Below are positions 1 through 7,091 of a stretch of 35,788 bases of DNA, piece by piece. Within the stretch, counting starts at the first letter, position 1, and each line of letters starts with the position of its first letter. The notes under the pieces were generated by a model that worked only from the letters and a program-made list of their open reading frames with translations, made no database searches and was not told where the DNA came from. This stretch comes from Aequorivita sp. (lineage in GTDB: Bacteria > Bacteroidota > Bacteroidia > Flavobacteriales > Flavobacteriaceae), in assembly GCA_002715485.1 (NCBI GenBank), contig PAZL01000044.1:1-35788 (forward strand), given 5' to 3'. Both the position numbers and the translations under genes were made by a program.

Positions 1-1
1 T

Positions 2-1186
2 GGTGGTGCCACAACTAGTAAAGCACACACGGCTGTTAAAATTGACCCCGAATACGAATGTGCTGTGGTGCATATAAACGATGCTTCCCGGGCGGTAACA
101 GTTGTAGGCGATTTGTTGAAAAAGGAAACTTCGGATTTATATAAATTTAATCTTAAAAAAGAATACGACATATTCAGAAAGGATTTTCTAAAACGTCAAA
201 AAGTAAAAACTTATTTGTCCATTTCCGAAGCACGAAAAAATAAATTTCAAATTGATTGGAACACTTCAGAAATAAAAAAACCGAATCAGTTGGGGGTGCA
301 GGTTTTAAATGATTTCGATTTGAGTATTTTAAAAGAATATATCGATTGGACACCCTTTTTCCGAAGTTGGGAACTTCACGGAAAGTATCCAAATATTTTG
401 AAGGATGAAATTGTAGGCAAGCAAGCAACCGAATTATTCGCTGATGCCCAAAAAATGCTCGACAAAATCATTTCAGAAAAACTTTTGGAAGCGCGTGCGG
501 TCTTTGGAATTTTTGAGGCGAATACTGTAAATGATGATGATATAACAATTCAAAATTCAGAATTCAGAATTCAAAATTATTTTTTCCGAACACTTCGCCA
601 ACAATCACAAAAAGCCACTGGAAAACCGAATCTTGCCTTAGCCGATTTTATTGCGCCAAAGGAAACCGGAATTCAGGATTATATCGGCTGTTTCTGTGTA
701 AGTACGGGTTTTGGTACTGCGGAATTGGCTTCAAAATATGAGAATGAGCACGACGATTACAATGCCATAATGGTAAAAGCTTTGGCAGACCGTTTGGCAG
801 AGGCCTTTGCGGAATATCTTCACAAAAAAGTGCGCACGGAATATTGGGGTTACGCTTCCGAAGAAAATCTTTCCAATGAAGATTTAATTTCAGAAAAATA
901 TAAAGGCATTCGTCCCGCGCCGGGCTATCCCGCTTGTCCCGACCATTTGGAGAAATTGACTATTTGGGAAGTTTTAAAAGTAAAAGAAAACATTGGCGTT
1001 GAACTTACCGAAAGTTTGGCAATGTGGCCTGCGGCTTCGGTTTCGGGCTATTATTTTGCGAACCCCGAAGCGCGTTATTTCGGACTTGGAAAAATAAAGG
1101 AAGATCAAGTGGAAGATTTCGCAAAACGAAAAAATATGAATTTAGAAGAAGCCACAAACTGGCTTAAAACAAACTTAGCGGATTAA
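2..1186 (+). CDS. metH: Cobalamin-dependent methionine synthase, C-terminal part (5' end outside window)
   Basis: Transfers the methyl group of methyltetrahydrofolate to homocysteine through cobalamin, in the cytoplasm. The frame is open from base 2, so the start lies upstream; 394 residues are visible. They begin at the end of the B12-binding domain (GGATTSKAHTAVKI) and continue through the whole activation domain, which rebinds S-adenosylmethionine to reactivate oxidised cobalamin. The AdoMet-binding signature RPAPGYPACPDHLEK begins near visible residue 304, and FGLGKI lies close to the C-terminus as in the family. A run of 7-bp repeats inserted in the coding sequence (547-578) encodes ITIQNSEFRIQN, which sits in a loop before TLRQQ. 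metF follows 34 bases later, so the two probably share a transcript. Identity is very secure; the gene is incomplete only because of the window edge. Confidence 0.97.
   Translation, partial: GGATTSKAHTAVKIDPEYECAVVHINDASRAVTVVGDLLKKETSDLYKFNLKKEYDIFRKDFLKRQKVKTYLSISEARKNKFQIDWNTSEIKKPNQLGVQVLNDFDLSILKEYIDWTPFFRSWELHGKYPNILKDEIVGKQATELFADAQKMLDKIISEKLLEARAVFGIFEANTVNDDDITIQNSEFRIQNYFFRTLRQQSQKATGKPNLALADFIAPKETGIQDYIGCFCVSTGFGTAELASKYENEHDDYNAIMVKALADRLAEAFAEYLHKKVRTEYWGYASEENLSNEDLISEKYKGIRPAPGYPACPDHLEKLTIWEVLKVKENIGVELTESLAMWPAASVSGYYFANPEARYFGLGKIKEDQVEDFAKRKNMNLEEATNWLKTNLAD
547..578 (+). repeat. Heptamer tandem repeat (AATTCAR)x4 inside metH
   Basis: Four perfect-period 7-bp units (AATTCAA, AATTCAG, AATTCAG, AATTCAA) followed by AATT. 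The array is in frame within the metH activation-domain coding region and is translated without breaking the frame. It is unlike the flanking codons. Confidence 0.85.
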
Positions 1187-1198
1187 TTATAAAAAGAT

Positions 1199-1220
1199 AA
1201 CCGCCTTCGCGGGCATGACT
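1199..1220 (+). repeat. Small GC-rich hairpin repeat between metH and metF
   Basis: CCGC-CTTC-GCGG (1201-1212) is a perfect 4-bp stem with a tetraloop, followed by GGCATGAC. It is GC-rich inside an AT-rich spacer. It resembles small dispersed intergenic palindromes that I recall from flavobacterial genomes. The first possible metF ATG (1215) lies in the tail of this element, which argues for the next ATG at 1221 as the real start. Confidence 0.4.
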
Positions 1221-2177
1221 ATGAAAGTAACCGAACACATAGAAAACGGAAAGGGGAAAACACAATTTTCGTTTGAGATTTTACCGCCTTTAAAGGGCGA
1301 AAATATCCATTCCATCTTTGAAAATATTGACCCTTTGATGGAGTTTAAACCACCTTACATAAATGTGACTTATCACCGTGAGGAATACGTTTTTAAGGAA
1401 TTAAAAAATGGCTTGATTGAAAAGAAAATAGTTCGTAAACGTCCTGGAACGGTGGGAATTTGTGCCGCAATTCAAAACAAATATGATGTGGATGCCGTAC
1501 CACACATTCTTTGTGGAGGTTTCACTAAAGAAGAAACCGAGAATTTTTTGATCGATCTTCAGTTTTTGGGGATCGACAATGTTATGGCGCTACGGGGCGA
1601 TGCGGTAAAAAGTGAAACCTATTTTACACCTGAAAAAAACGGCCATAAATATGCCTGTGATCTGGTTTCGCAAATAAATGCACTAAATAAAGGAACCTAT
1701 TTGGATGACGAGCTTCAGCATACTTTTCCAACCGACTTCTGCGTGGGAGTTGCGGGTTATCCCGAAAAGCATATGGAAGCTCCTAGCAGCGAAAGCGATA
1801 TCCATTTCCTAAAAAAGAAAATTAAGAATGGTGCGGAATATATAGTGACACAGATGTTTTTCGACAATGAAAAGTATTTCAAATTTGTGGAAAAATGCAG
1901 GGCGGAGGGTATTACCGTTCCTATTATTCCCGGCCTAAAACCCATTGCTGTGAAATCGCATCTCAATTTAATTCCACATCGCTTTAAAGTTGATTTACCC
2001 GATGCTTTGGTAATGGAAGTGGTTAAAGCAAAGGATAACAAAGCCGTTCGGCAGATTGGGATTGATTGGTGCGTAAAGCAAAGCAAGGAACTGGTAAAAG
2101 CGGGCGTGCCCTTTCTTCATTATTATTCTATGGGAAAAAGCAGCAATATTAAGGAAATTGCTTCGCAGGTATTTTAA
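1221..2177 (+). CDS. metF: Methylenetetrahydrofolate reductase
   Basis: Reduces 5,10-methylene-THF to 5-methyl-THF, the methyl donor used by MetH directly upstream; a cytoplasmic FAD enzyme with a beta/alpha barrel. The N-terminal FSFEILPP carries the conserved catalytic-site glutamate. Further family signatures are NVTYHREE, the MALRGD segment, the VAGYPEKH block and VTQMFFDNEKYFKF. The 318-residue length fits bacterial MetF. The ATG at 1221 (MKVTEHIENGKGK) is preferred to the ATG at 1215 because the latter lies in a hairpin repeat and adds only two residues. A PagL-like gene begins about 20 bases after the stop. Function is secure. Confidence 0.96.
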   Translation: MKVTEHIENGKGKTQFSFEILPPLKGENIHSIFENIDPLMEFKPPYINVTYHREEYVFKELKNGLIEKKIVRKRPGTVGICAAIQNKYDVDAVPHILCGGFTKEETENFLIDLQFLGIDNVMALRGDAVKSETYFTPEKNGHKYACDLVSQINALNKGTYLDDELQHTFPTDFCVGVAGYPEKHMEAPSSESDIHFLKKKIKNGAEYIVTQMFFDNEKYFKFVEKCRAEGITVPIIPGLKPIAVKSHLNLIPHRFKVDLPDALVMEVVKAKDNKAVRQIGIDWCVKQSKELVKAGVPFLHYYSMGKSSNIKEIASQVF

Positions 2178-2197
2178 GATTGCTTTATTTTGCGGCG

Positions 2198-3292
2198 ATG
2201 TCCCGGATTGCACTTTTAGTATTTCTTTTCACCACTTCTTTGATTTTTTCGCAAGAAAAAAACAAGGATTTCTTTGTGGACGCTAATTATTTCTACGGAA
2301 CTATACTTCGGCACAATAAGGATATTTCACATTTAGTGAAAGCACATCCCTATGGTTTCATTCTCGGGTTCAACCGAAAAACTTATGGAAACGAAAGTTG
2401 GCAACAGGAATACAATTACCCCGATTGGGGTTTTTCATTTGTGCATCAAAACGCAAATTATGATGTGCTGGGACAAAATTATGGTCTGTACGGTCATTTC
2501 AATTTTTACTTTTTAAAACGAAATCTCTTCTTCCGAATAGGGCAAGGGATTGCCTATAACACCAATCCTTTTGATTTGGAAACCAATTTTAAAAACAATG
2601 CATACGGAACCCGTTTGTTGAGTTCAACCTATTTAATGCTGAATTACAACAAACAAAACCTTTTTAAGAATTTTGGAGTACAGGCAGGGATTGCTTTGGT
2701 GCATTATTCCAACGGAAATTTTAAGGCGCCAAATTCGAGTACGAATGCATTTACGGTAAATATAGGAGTGCAATATGCTGTTACTGATGAAAGAAATCCT
2801 GAATACATTTCCGATTCCCTTCCCAATAAAATTACAGAACCCATAAAGTACAACTTTGTGCTTCGCGGCGGTTTGAACGAAAGTGATTATTTAAACCTTG
2901 GCCAGCACCCGTTTTTTGTGGTTTCGGCCTTTGCGGATAAGCGAGTGAGTTATAAAAGTACGCTTCAGTTGGGGGCTGATTTTTTCTATCTGCCATTTCT
3001 GAAAAAGGAAATAGAATATCTTTCCATTGCTTTTCCGAATATGGGCGTGGAAGGCGATGAGGATTTTAAGCGAGTCGGGGTTTTTGCAGGACACGAACTT
3101 CACATCAATAAATTGGCTATCGTTTCACAGGTTGGTTATTATGTTTATTATCCATACGATTTTGAGGGAAGGACTTATTTTCGGGTTGGTCTGAAATATT
3201 ATTTTTCCGAAAAACTTTTTAGTGCCATCACCTTAAAATCACACGGTGCAAAAGTGGAAGGCGTGGAATTTGGCGTGGGAATTAGAATATAG
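2198..3292 (+). CDS. PagL-like acyloxyacyl hydrolase / lipid A deacylase family outer-membrane protein, copy 1
   Basis: Predicted outer-membrane beta-barrel of the lipid A 3-O-deacylase (PagL)-related family, which in characterised members removes acyl chains from lipid A. The start at 2198 gives a clean signal peptide (MSRIALLVFLFTTSLIFSQ); an upstream TTG at 2180 would add six residues of no clear use. The mature part is rich in alternating aromatic strands. It carries the HYSNGNFKAPN motif, equivalent to the family His-x-Ser-Asn catalytic segment. At about 364 residues it is roughly twice the length of PagL, so a C-terminal extension is present. The GIN-domain lipoprotein starts 3 bases after the stop. 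A close paralogue with the same partner follows at 4076. Family assignment is good; the substrate is inferred. Confidence 0.75.
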   Translation: MSRIALLVFLFTTSLIFSQEKNKDFFVDANYFYGTILRHNKDISHLVKAHPYGFILGFNRKTYGNESWQQEYNYPDWGFSFVHQNANYDVLGQNYGLYGHFNFYFLKRNLFFRIGQGIAYNTNPFDLETNFKNNAYGTRLLSSTYLMLNYNKQNLFKNFGVQAGIALVHYSNGNFKAPNSSTNAFTVNIGVQYAVTDERNPEYISDSLPNKITEPIKYNFVLRGGLNESDYLNLGQHPFFVVSAFADKRVSYKSTLQLGADFFYLPFLKKEIEYLSIAFPNMGVEGDEDFKRVGVFAGHELHINKLAIVSQVGYYVYYPYDFEGRTYFRVGLKYYFSEKLFSAITLKSHGAKVEGVEFGVGIRI

Positions 3293-3295
3293 ATT

Positions 3296-4048
3296 ATGAA
3301 GAAGTTTCTTTTTATTGGGCTCATGTTTTTGTTGTTTTCATGCGATTCCGACAAGAGTTGGGATTGCGTTCAAACTGCTGGAAGTACGGTTTCCAAGGAA
3401 TATGTTGTTTCCGAATTTTCGAAAATCAGGATTGAGGATGATGTCACGCTCTATCTTAAACAAGGAGAAACGCAAGAAGTAAAACTTGAAACCGGTGAAA
3501 ACCTTTTGAGTGATATTTCCGTAAGTGTTGAAGAAAATACTTTGGTGGTTAAAGATAATAATGACTGTAATTTGGTGCGAGATTATGGAATTACGAAAGT
3601 ATTTGTAACCGTTCCAAACATTACTGAAATCAGGAATAGCTCGGCTTATGATGTGATTGGGGAAGGAACTTTAAACTTTCCAAATCTGACCTTGGTTAGC
3701 AATAGCTCAGCGGGACCAGAAACAATTAGAAAAAGTGGCGATTTTTATTTGAATATTATTTGTGAAAAATTTCGCGTAAGTGCAAACGGACAAAGTATTT
3801 TTTACATATCGGGCAATTCTGAAGAGGCCATTCTAAGTTTTGCGGATGAAATGCCACGCTTTGAGGGAAAGGATTTTATAATAAATGAACTTACTGTTTT
3901 TCAGCGAAGTGCAAACAAAATGATTGTAAACCCGCAAGAAAGTATCGTTGGAAAAATCGTGGCAACGGGCGATATTGTTAGCTACAACCGCCCGCCATTG
4001 GTAGATGTAAAAGAATTATTCACGGGCAGGCTATTATTTAAAGATTAG
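3296..4048 (+). CDS. GIN-domain (DUF2807-type) lipoprotein, copy 1
   Basis: The signal peptide ends in a lipobox (LLFSC, Cys16), so the product is an exported lipoprotein. The mature 235 residues begin DSDKSWDCVQTAG and consist of repeated short beta-strand motifs (IRIEDDVTLYLKQG, VFVTVPNITEIRNSSAYD) typical of the right-handed beta-solenoid of the putative auto-transporter adhesin, head GIN domain family. Two conserved cysteines (in WDCVQ and NDCNLVRDY) recur in the paralogue at 5214 and may form a disulfide. It lies 3 bases behind the PagL-like gene and is surely co-transcribed with it. The family has no firmly known biochemical function; a partner or scaffold role for the neighbouring barrel is only inference. 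Confidence 0.75.
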   Translation: MKKFLFIGLMFLLFSCDSDKSWDCVQTAGSTVSKEYVVSEFSKIRIEDDVTLYLKQGETQEVKLETGENLLSDISVSVEENTLVVKDNNDCNLVRDYGITKVFVTVPNITEIRNSSAYDVIGEGTLNFPNLTLVSNSSAGPETIRKSGDFYLNIICEKFRVSANGQSIFYISGNSEEAILSFADEMPRFEGKDFIINELTVFQRSANKMIVNPQESIVGKIVATGDIVSYNRPPLVDVKELFTGRLLFKD

Positions 4049-4050
4049 TT

Positions 4051-4058
4051 TATCTTTA
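4051..4058 (+). promoter_or_regulatory. Possible -7 element before the second PagL/GIN pair
   Basis: TATCTTTA matches the Bacteroidota TAnnTTTG element at seven of eight positions and lies 17 bases before the ATG at 4076. No convincing -33 TTG is visible. It would let the second copy of the module be transcribed separately. Confidence 0.3.
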
Positions 4059-4075
4059 CGGGCGTTGAAAAAAAT

Positions 4076-5185
4076 ATGAAGTACTTTCTTTCCGTATTCT
4101 CAGCTTTAATCTTGAGTATTCCTCTTTTTTCGCAGGAAAAAGAACTGAAGCCCGTTTCTTTGGAAGCAGATTTTTTCTATGGAAGCATTCTGGAACACAA
4201 TCCAGATATCGAACACTTAATTACTGGGCATCCCACTGGTTTCGTTCTCTCCTATAACCGAAAAAGTTATGGGTTTAATGAATGGGAACGTCGCTATAAT
4301 TACCCAGATTGGGGTTTTACGGTTGCCTATCAGAGTATGCATAACGAATATTTGGGTGATATTGTAGGCGCTTATGGGCATATAAACTGGTATTTTTTAA
4401 ACAGACATTTTATGCTCCGGGTAGGTCAGGGAATCGCCTATTCAGGAAGCCCTTTTGACGCCCAATCCAATTTCAATAATAACGCATACGGCACACAACT
4501 TTTAAGCACAACCCTTTTAAAAGGAAATTTTGTTCGCGAGAATATATGGAAGGGGCTTGGTTTTCATGCTGGATTTACAATTATTCATTATAGCAATGCC
4601 AATTTTAAAGCGCCAAACAATAGTACAAACACTTTTGCGCTGAATGCAGGAGTTAGCTATCAATTGGATTATAAAGAGTTTCCAGAGTATATCAAAAAAG
4701 AAGATTCGCTTAGCAGAACACACGCTGAGCGTGTAAAGTTCAATTTTGCCTTTCGGACTGGCGTTAATGAAAGTGATGTGGTTGGGCTCGGGCAGGAACC
4801 CTTTTATGTAGCTTCTGTTTTTGCCGATAAACGCATAAACTATAAAAGCACATTTACCGCTGGGGTAGATGTTTTCTTTTCAACTTTTTTAAAGGAATTG
4901 ATCAATTATCGCTCTATCGCTTACCCTGAAGACGGTCTTTCTGGTGATGAAGATTACAAGCGGGTTGGTATTTTTGTGGGCCATGAATGGCGTTTCAATA
5001 AAGTGGCCTTTGTTTCGCAGTTAGGGTATTATGTATATTGGCCCTATGAATTTGAAAACCGAGTTTATAACCGTTTGGGGTTGAAAAGATATTTTTTCAG
5101 TGATAAGGTCTTTGCCGCGGTAACCGTTCACGCGCATTGGGCGAAGGCCGAAGCTGTGGAATTTGGCGTTGGTTACCGATTGTAA
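4076..5185 (+). CDS. PagL-like acyloxyacyl hydrolase / lipid A deacylase family outer-membrane protein, copy 2
   Basis: Paralogue of the gene at 2198, collinear over the entire length. It shares NYPDWGF, RVGQGIAY, NNAYGTQLLSTT, the catalytic-type motif HYSNANFKAPN, ASVFADKRINYKST, GDEDYKRVGIFVGHEW and the C-terminus EAVEFGVGYRL. The signal peptide is MKYFLSVFSALILSIPLFSQ. Length is 369 residues. Nucleotide identity is clearly broken up by substitutions, so the duplication is not recent. The His and Ser of the HxSN motif are kept, so both copies look active. The GIN lipoprotein paralogue starts 28 bases after its stop, repeating the arrangement of copy 1. Outer-membrane location is inferred from the signal peptide, the aromatic strand pattern and family knowledge. 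Confidence 0.75.
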   Translation: MKYFLSVFSALILSIPLFSQEKELKPVSLEADFFYGSILEHNPDIEHLITGHPTGFVLSYNRKSYGFNEWERRYNYPDWGFTVAYQSMHNEYLGDIVGAYGHINWYFLNRHFMLRVGQGIAYSGSPFDAQSNFNNNAYGTQLLSTTLLKGNFVRENIWKGLGFHAGFTIIHYSNANFKAPNNSTNTFALNAGVSYQLDYKEFPEYIKKEDSLSRTHAERVKFNFAFRTGVNESDVVGLGQEPFYVASVFADKRINYKSTFTAGVDVFFSTFLKELINYRSIAYPEDGLSGDEDYKRVGIFVGHEWRFNKVAFVSQLGYYVYWPYEFENRVYNRLGLKRYFFSDKVFAAVTVHAHWAKAEAVEFGVGYRL

Positions 5186-5213
5186 AATTCTGAAATTTTC
5201 AGAAATAATAAAT

Positions 5214-5963
5214 ATGAAGAATTTAGTTTACGCTTTATTGATTTTGTTTTTTGCTGGATGTAGTTCAGATTCGGGCTGGAACTGTATTCAGACATCCGGA
5301 GATATTGTACAGAAAGAAGTTATGGTACCTTCATTTACCAAAATATTGGTTTGGGAACGTACCAAAGTATTCATCCAGCAGGGTGATGTTCAAAAAGTAA
5401 TTATTGAAACTGGCGAAAATTTAATGAACGATGTTGAGGTTTCGGTAACCGACGGAATGCTTGAAATTCACAATAATAATAGTTGCAATTTGGTCCGCGA
5501 TTATGAGCTTACAAAAATTTACATAACATCTCCTAATATTTCTGAAATAAGAAGCAGTACGGGTTATGCCATTGAAAGTATAGGTGTGCTTCGCTATCCG
5601 TCATTAACACTTTTATCTGAAGATCAGGAAAACGAGGATCAATACCACATTGACGGTGATTTTAAATTGAATTTAGAAGTACAGAGTTTAAGTGTTGTGG
5701 CAAACGGACTATCCAAATTTTATTTAAAGGGAAGTGCAACAAACACCAATTTTGGTCTGTACGCGGGCGATTGCCGAATTTTTGCTGAAAATTTAACCGT
5801 ACAAAATCTATATGTTTATCATCGAAGTACAGGTGAAATGATAGTAAATCCACAACTGGCCATTCGCGGCAAGATTGTGAGTTTGGGAAATGTTATTTCC
5901 AAAAACAGACCTTCAATCGTTGAGGTTGAAGAGCTCTATCGCGGCAAGCTTATTTTTGAATAG
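5214..5963 (+). CDS. GIN-domain (DUF2807-type) lipoprotein, copy 2
   Basis: Paralogue of the lipoprotein at 3296. The frame is open from 5163, but the ATG at 5214 gives a proper lipoprotein signal (MKNLVYALLILFFAGC, lipid-modified Cys16), so that start is used. The product has 249 residues. The mature protein begins SSDSGWNCIQTSG and repeats the blocks of copy 1: ETGENLMNDVEVSV, NNNSCNLVRDYELTKIYIT, NISEIRSSTGY, GEMIVNPQLAIRGKIV and NRPSIVEVEELYRGKLIF. Both conserved cysteines are retained. The last 14 bases overlap the 3' end of gldA on the opposite strand. Function unknown; strict pairing with a PagL-like barrel in both copies suggests a joint role. Confidence 0.73.
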   Translation: MKNLVYALLILFFAGCSSDSGWNCIQTSGDIVQKEVMVPSFTKILVWERTKVFIQQGDVQKVIIETGENLMNDVEVSVTDGMLEIHNNNSCNLVRDYELTKIYITSPNISEIRSSTGYAIESIGVLRYPSLTLLSEDQENEDQYHIDGDFKLNLEVQSLSVVANGLSKFYLKGSATNTNFGLYAGDCRIFAENLTVQNLYVYHRSTGEMIVNPQLAIRGKIVSLGNVISKNRPSIVEVEELYRGKLIFE

Positions 5964-6849
5964 TCAATTCCGAAAACAATTTTTCTAGCGTAGTGTTTTT
6001 TTGGTGTAGCTGAAGAATCTTTAAGCCATTATCGTGCGCAAAATCAAACACTTTTCCGCGCATATCCTGCTCGGTTTCAAAGTAAAGCTGATACACAAAA
6101 CCAATGGAGTTTTCAACTTTTTGAATCTTCGGAAGCTGCTGCAGTGCCACTTCTTCCACGCGATAATCAAATTCCACTTCAATAATCTGTTGCTGATTAT
6201 TTTTTAAATCTGAAAGTTTTTTATCGAGCACAATTTCGCCTTTGTTTATAATTATTACGCGATCACAAATGGCTTCCACTTCCTGCATAATGTGTGTGGA
6301 AAGCAATACCGTTTTTTCCTTCCCCACGTTTTTTATGAGCTGTCGGATTTCAATCAATTGATTTGGGTCTAAGCCCGTAGTCGGTTCATCCAAAATTAAG
6401 ACTTCCGGGTTGTGCAACAGCGCATTTGCAAGCCCAACGCGTTGGCGATACCCTTTTGAAAGTTGGCCTATTTTTTTGTTCGCTTCGGGCAGTAATCCTG
6501 TTTGTTCAATAACGTTTTCAACTTCAGATTTCGGAATATCATAAATCCCTGCATTAAAAAGAAGATATTCCCTAACATACATATCCAAATAAAGCGGGTT
6601 GTGTTCAGGCAGATAGCCCACGCTTTTTTTTACGGAAATATCATCCTTGGTTATTTCAAAACCATTCACGATAGCCACGCCTTCCGTAGCGGGAAGAAAG
6701 GTAGTCAATATTTTCATCATTGTGGATTTTCCAGCGCCGTTCGGGCCTAGAAAACCTACGATTTCACCTTTTTCAATAGTGAATGAAACTTTGTTTAGCG
6801 CTTTTTGTTCGCCGTATGTTTTGGTAATATTTTCTACTTGTATCGACAT
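5950..6849 (-). CDS. gldA: Gliding motility-associated ABC transporter ATP-binding subunit
   Basis: ATPase subunit of the GldA-GldF-GldG ABC transporter associated with gliding in Flavobacterium; works at the cytoplasmic face of the inner membrane. It has Walker A GPNGAGKST at residues 35-43, the signature LSKGYRQRVGLANALLHNP, Walker B VLILDEPTTGLD, and the H-loop STHIMQEVEAICDR. Length 299 with a C-terminal regulatory-type domain (VEVEFDYRVEEVALQQLP onward) matches GldA rather than a bare 220-residue ABC domain. gldF and gldG are not adjacent here. It is convergent with the GIN lipoprotein (14-base 3' overlap) and divergent from the pheA leader. A generic multidrug or Na+ export ATPase is the alternative, but GldA is the closer match. 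Confidence 0.85.
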   Translation of the reverse strand: MSIQVENITKTYGEQKALNKVSFTIEKGEIVGFLGPNGAGKSTMMKILTTFLPATEGVAIVNGFEITKDDISVKKSVGYLPEHNPLYLDMYVREYLLFNAGIYDIPKSEVENVIEQTGLLPEANKKIGQLSKGYRQRVGLANALLHNPEVLILDEPTTGLDPNQLIEIRQLIKNVGKEKTVLLSTHIMQEVEAICDRVIIINKGEIVLDKKLSDLKNNQQQIIEVEFDYRVEEVALQQLPKIQKVENSIGFVYQLYFETEQDMRGKVFDFAHDNGLKILQLHQKNTTLEKLFSELTIQK

Positions 6850-6865
6850 ATTTTTAGAAGTTGAA

Positions 6866-6873
6866 CAAAGTTA
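6866..6873 (-). promoter_or_regulatory. gldA -7 promoter element
   Basis: On the minus strand this reads TAACTTTG, a perfect match to the Bacteroidota -7 consensus TAnnTTTG. It lies 16 bases upstream of the gldA ATG. A clear -33 TTG is not seen in the T-rich upstream run. Confidence 0.5.
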
Positions 6874-6920
6874 AGCAAATAAAAAAATGAAAAAAGGCTT
6901 TTCCGCTGTTAAGAATTTTA

Positions 6921-6928
6921 TACATTAG
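6921..6928 (+). promoter_or_regulatory. Possible -7 element for the pheA leader transcript
   Basis: TACATTAG matches TAnnTTTG at seven of eight positions. It would place transcription initiation about 6935, ten or so bases before the leader peptide ATG at 6946. No good -33 element is seen, so this is tentative. Confidence 0.3.
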
Positions 6929-6945
6929 CAATCTATTAAAACACA

Positions 6946-7017
6946 ATGAGCACAATTTTTACTTTCAACAATTTTTGGTTTTTCTATTTTAACGATAGAA
7001 CCGGGATTGTTGTATAG
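6946..7017 (+). CDS. pheL: Phenylalanine-rich leader peptide of the pheA attenuator
   Basis: A 23-codon open frame (ATG 6946, TAG 7015) upstream of pheA. Residues 5-15 read FTFNNFWFFYF: six Phe, one Trp and one Tyr in eleven codons, an extreme bias for the end products of the downstream pathway. The peptide ends NDRTGIVV. Its codons for Thr-Gly-Ile contain the antiterminator strand (7001-7008), and the Phe codons begin just as RNA segment 1 (6966-6972) ends. This arrangement, followed by a Rho-independent terminator and then pheA, is that of a ribosome-mediated attenuation leader. It is too short for usual gene-calling thresholds. No Shine-Dalgarno sequence is seen, as usual in this phylum. 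Confidence 0.85.
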   Translation: MSTIFTFNNFWFFYFNDRTGIVV

Positions 7018-7074
7018 GTAACTGAACCATAAAAACATTTAAAGTCCCGGAATTATTTTCCGGGATTTTTTTTT
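6966..7074 (+). promoter_or_regulatory. Transcription attenuator of the pheA-aroG operon
   Basis: All three mutually exclusive pairings of a classical attenuator can be drawn. 1:2 is CAACAAT (6966-6972) with ATTGTTG (7006-7012), 7 bp perfect, enclosing the Phe codons. 2:3 is CCGGGATT (7001-7008) with AAGTCCCGG (7043-7050 region), 8 bp including one G-U. 3:4 is the terminator TCCCGGAA (7045-7052) with TTCCGGGA (7058-7065), followed by nine T. Segment 2 is shared by 1:2 and 2:3; segment 3 by 2:3 and 3:4. Stalling on Phe codons when charged tRNA-Phe is scarce would cover segment 1, free segment 2, form 2:3 and let RNA polymerase continue into pheA. The mechanism is inferred from the pairing; the pairings themselves are seen directly. 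Confidence 0.8.
7045..7074 (+). terminator. Intrinsic terminator (attenuator arm 3:4) before pheA
   Basis: Perfect 8-bp GC-rich stem, loop TTATT (7053-7057), then nine consecutive T (7066-7074). It sits 18 bases before the pheA ATG, between the leader peptide and the structural gene. Confidence 0.92.
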
Positions 7075-7091
7075 AACCTAATTTTAAAATT

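Noticed and set aside
1215-1220. metF start at ATG 1215
   Set aside because: It lies in a hairpin repeat and adds only two residues; ATG 1221 fits better.
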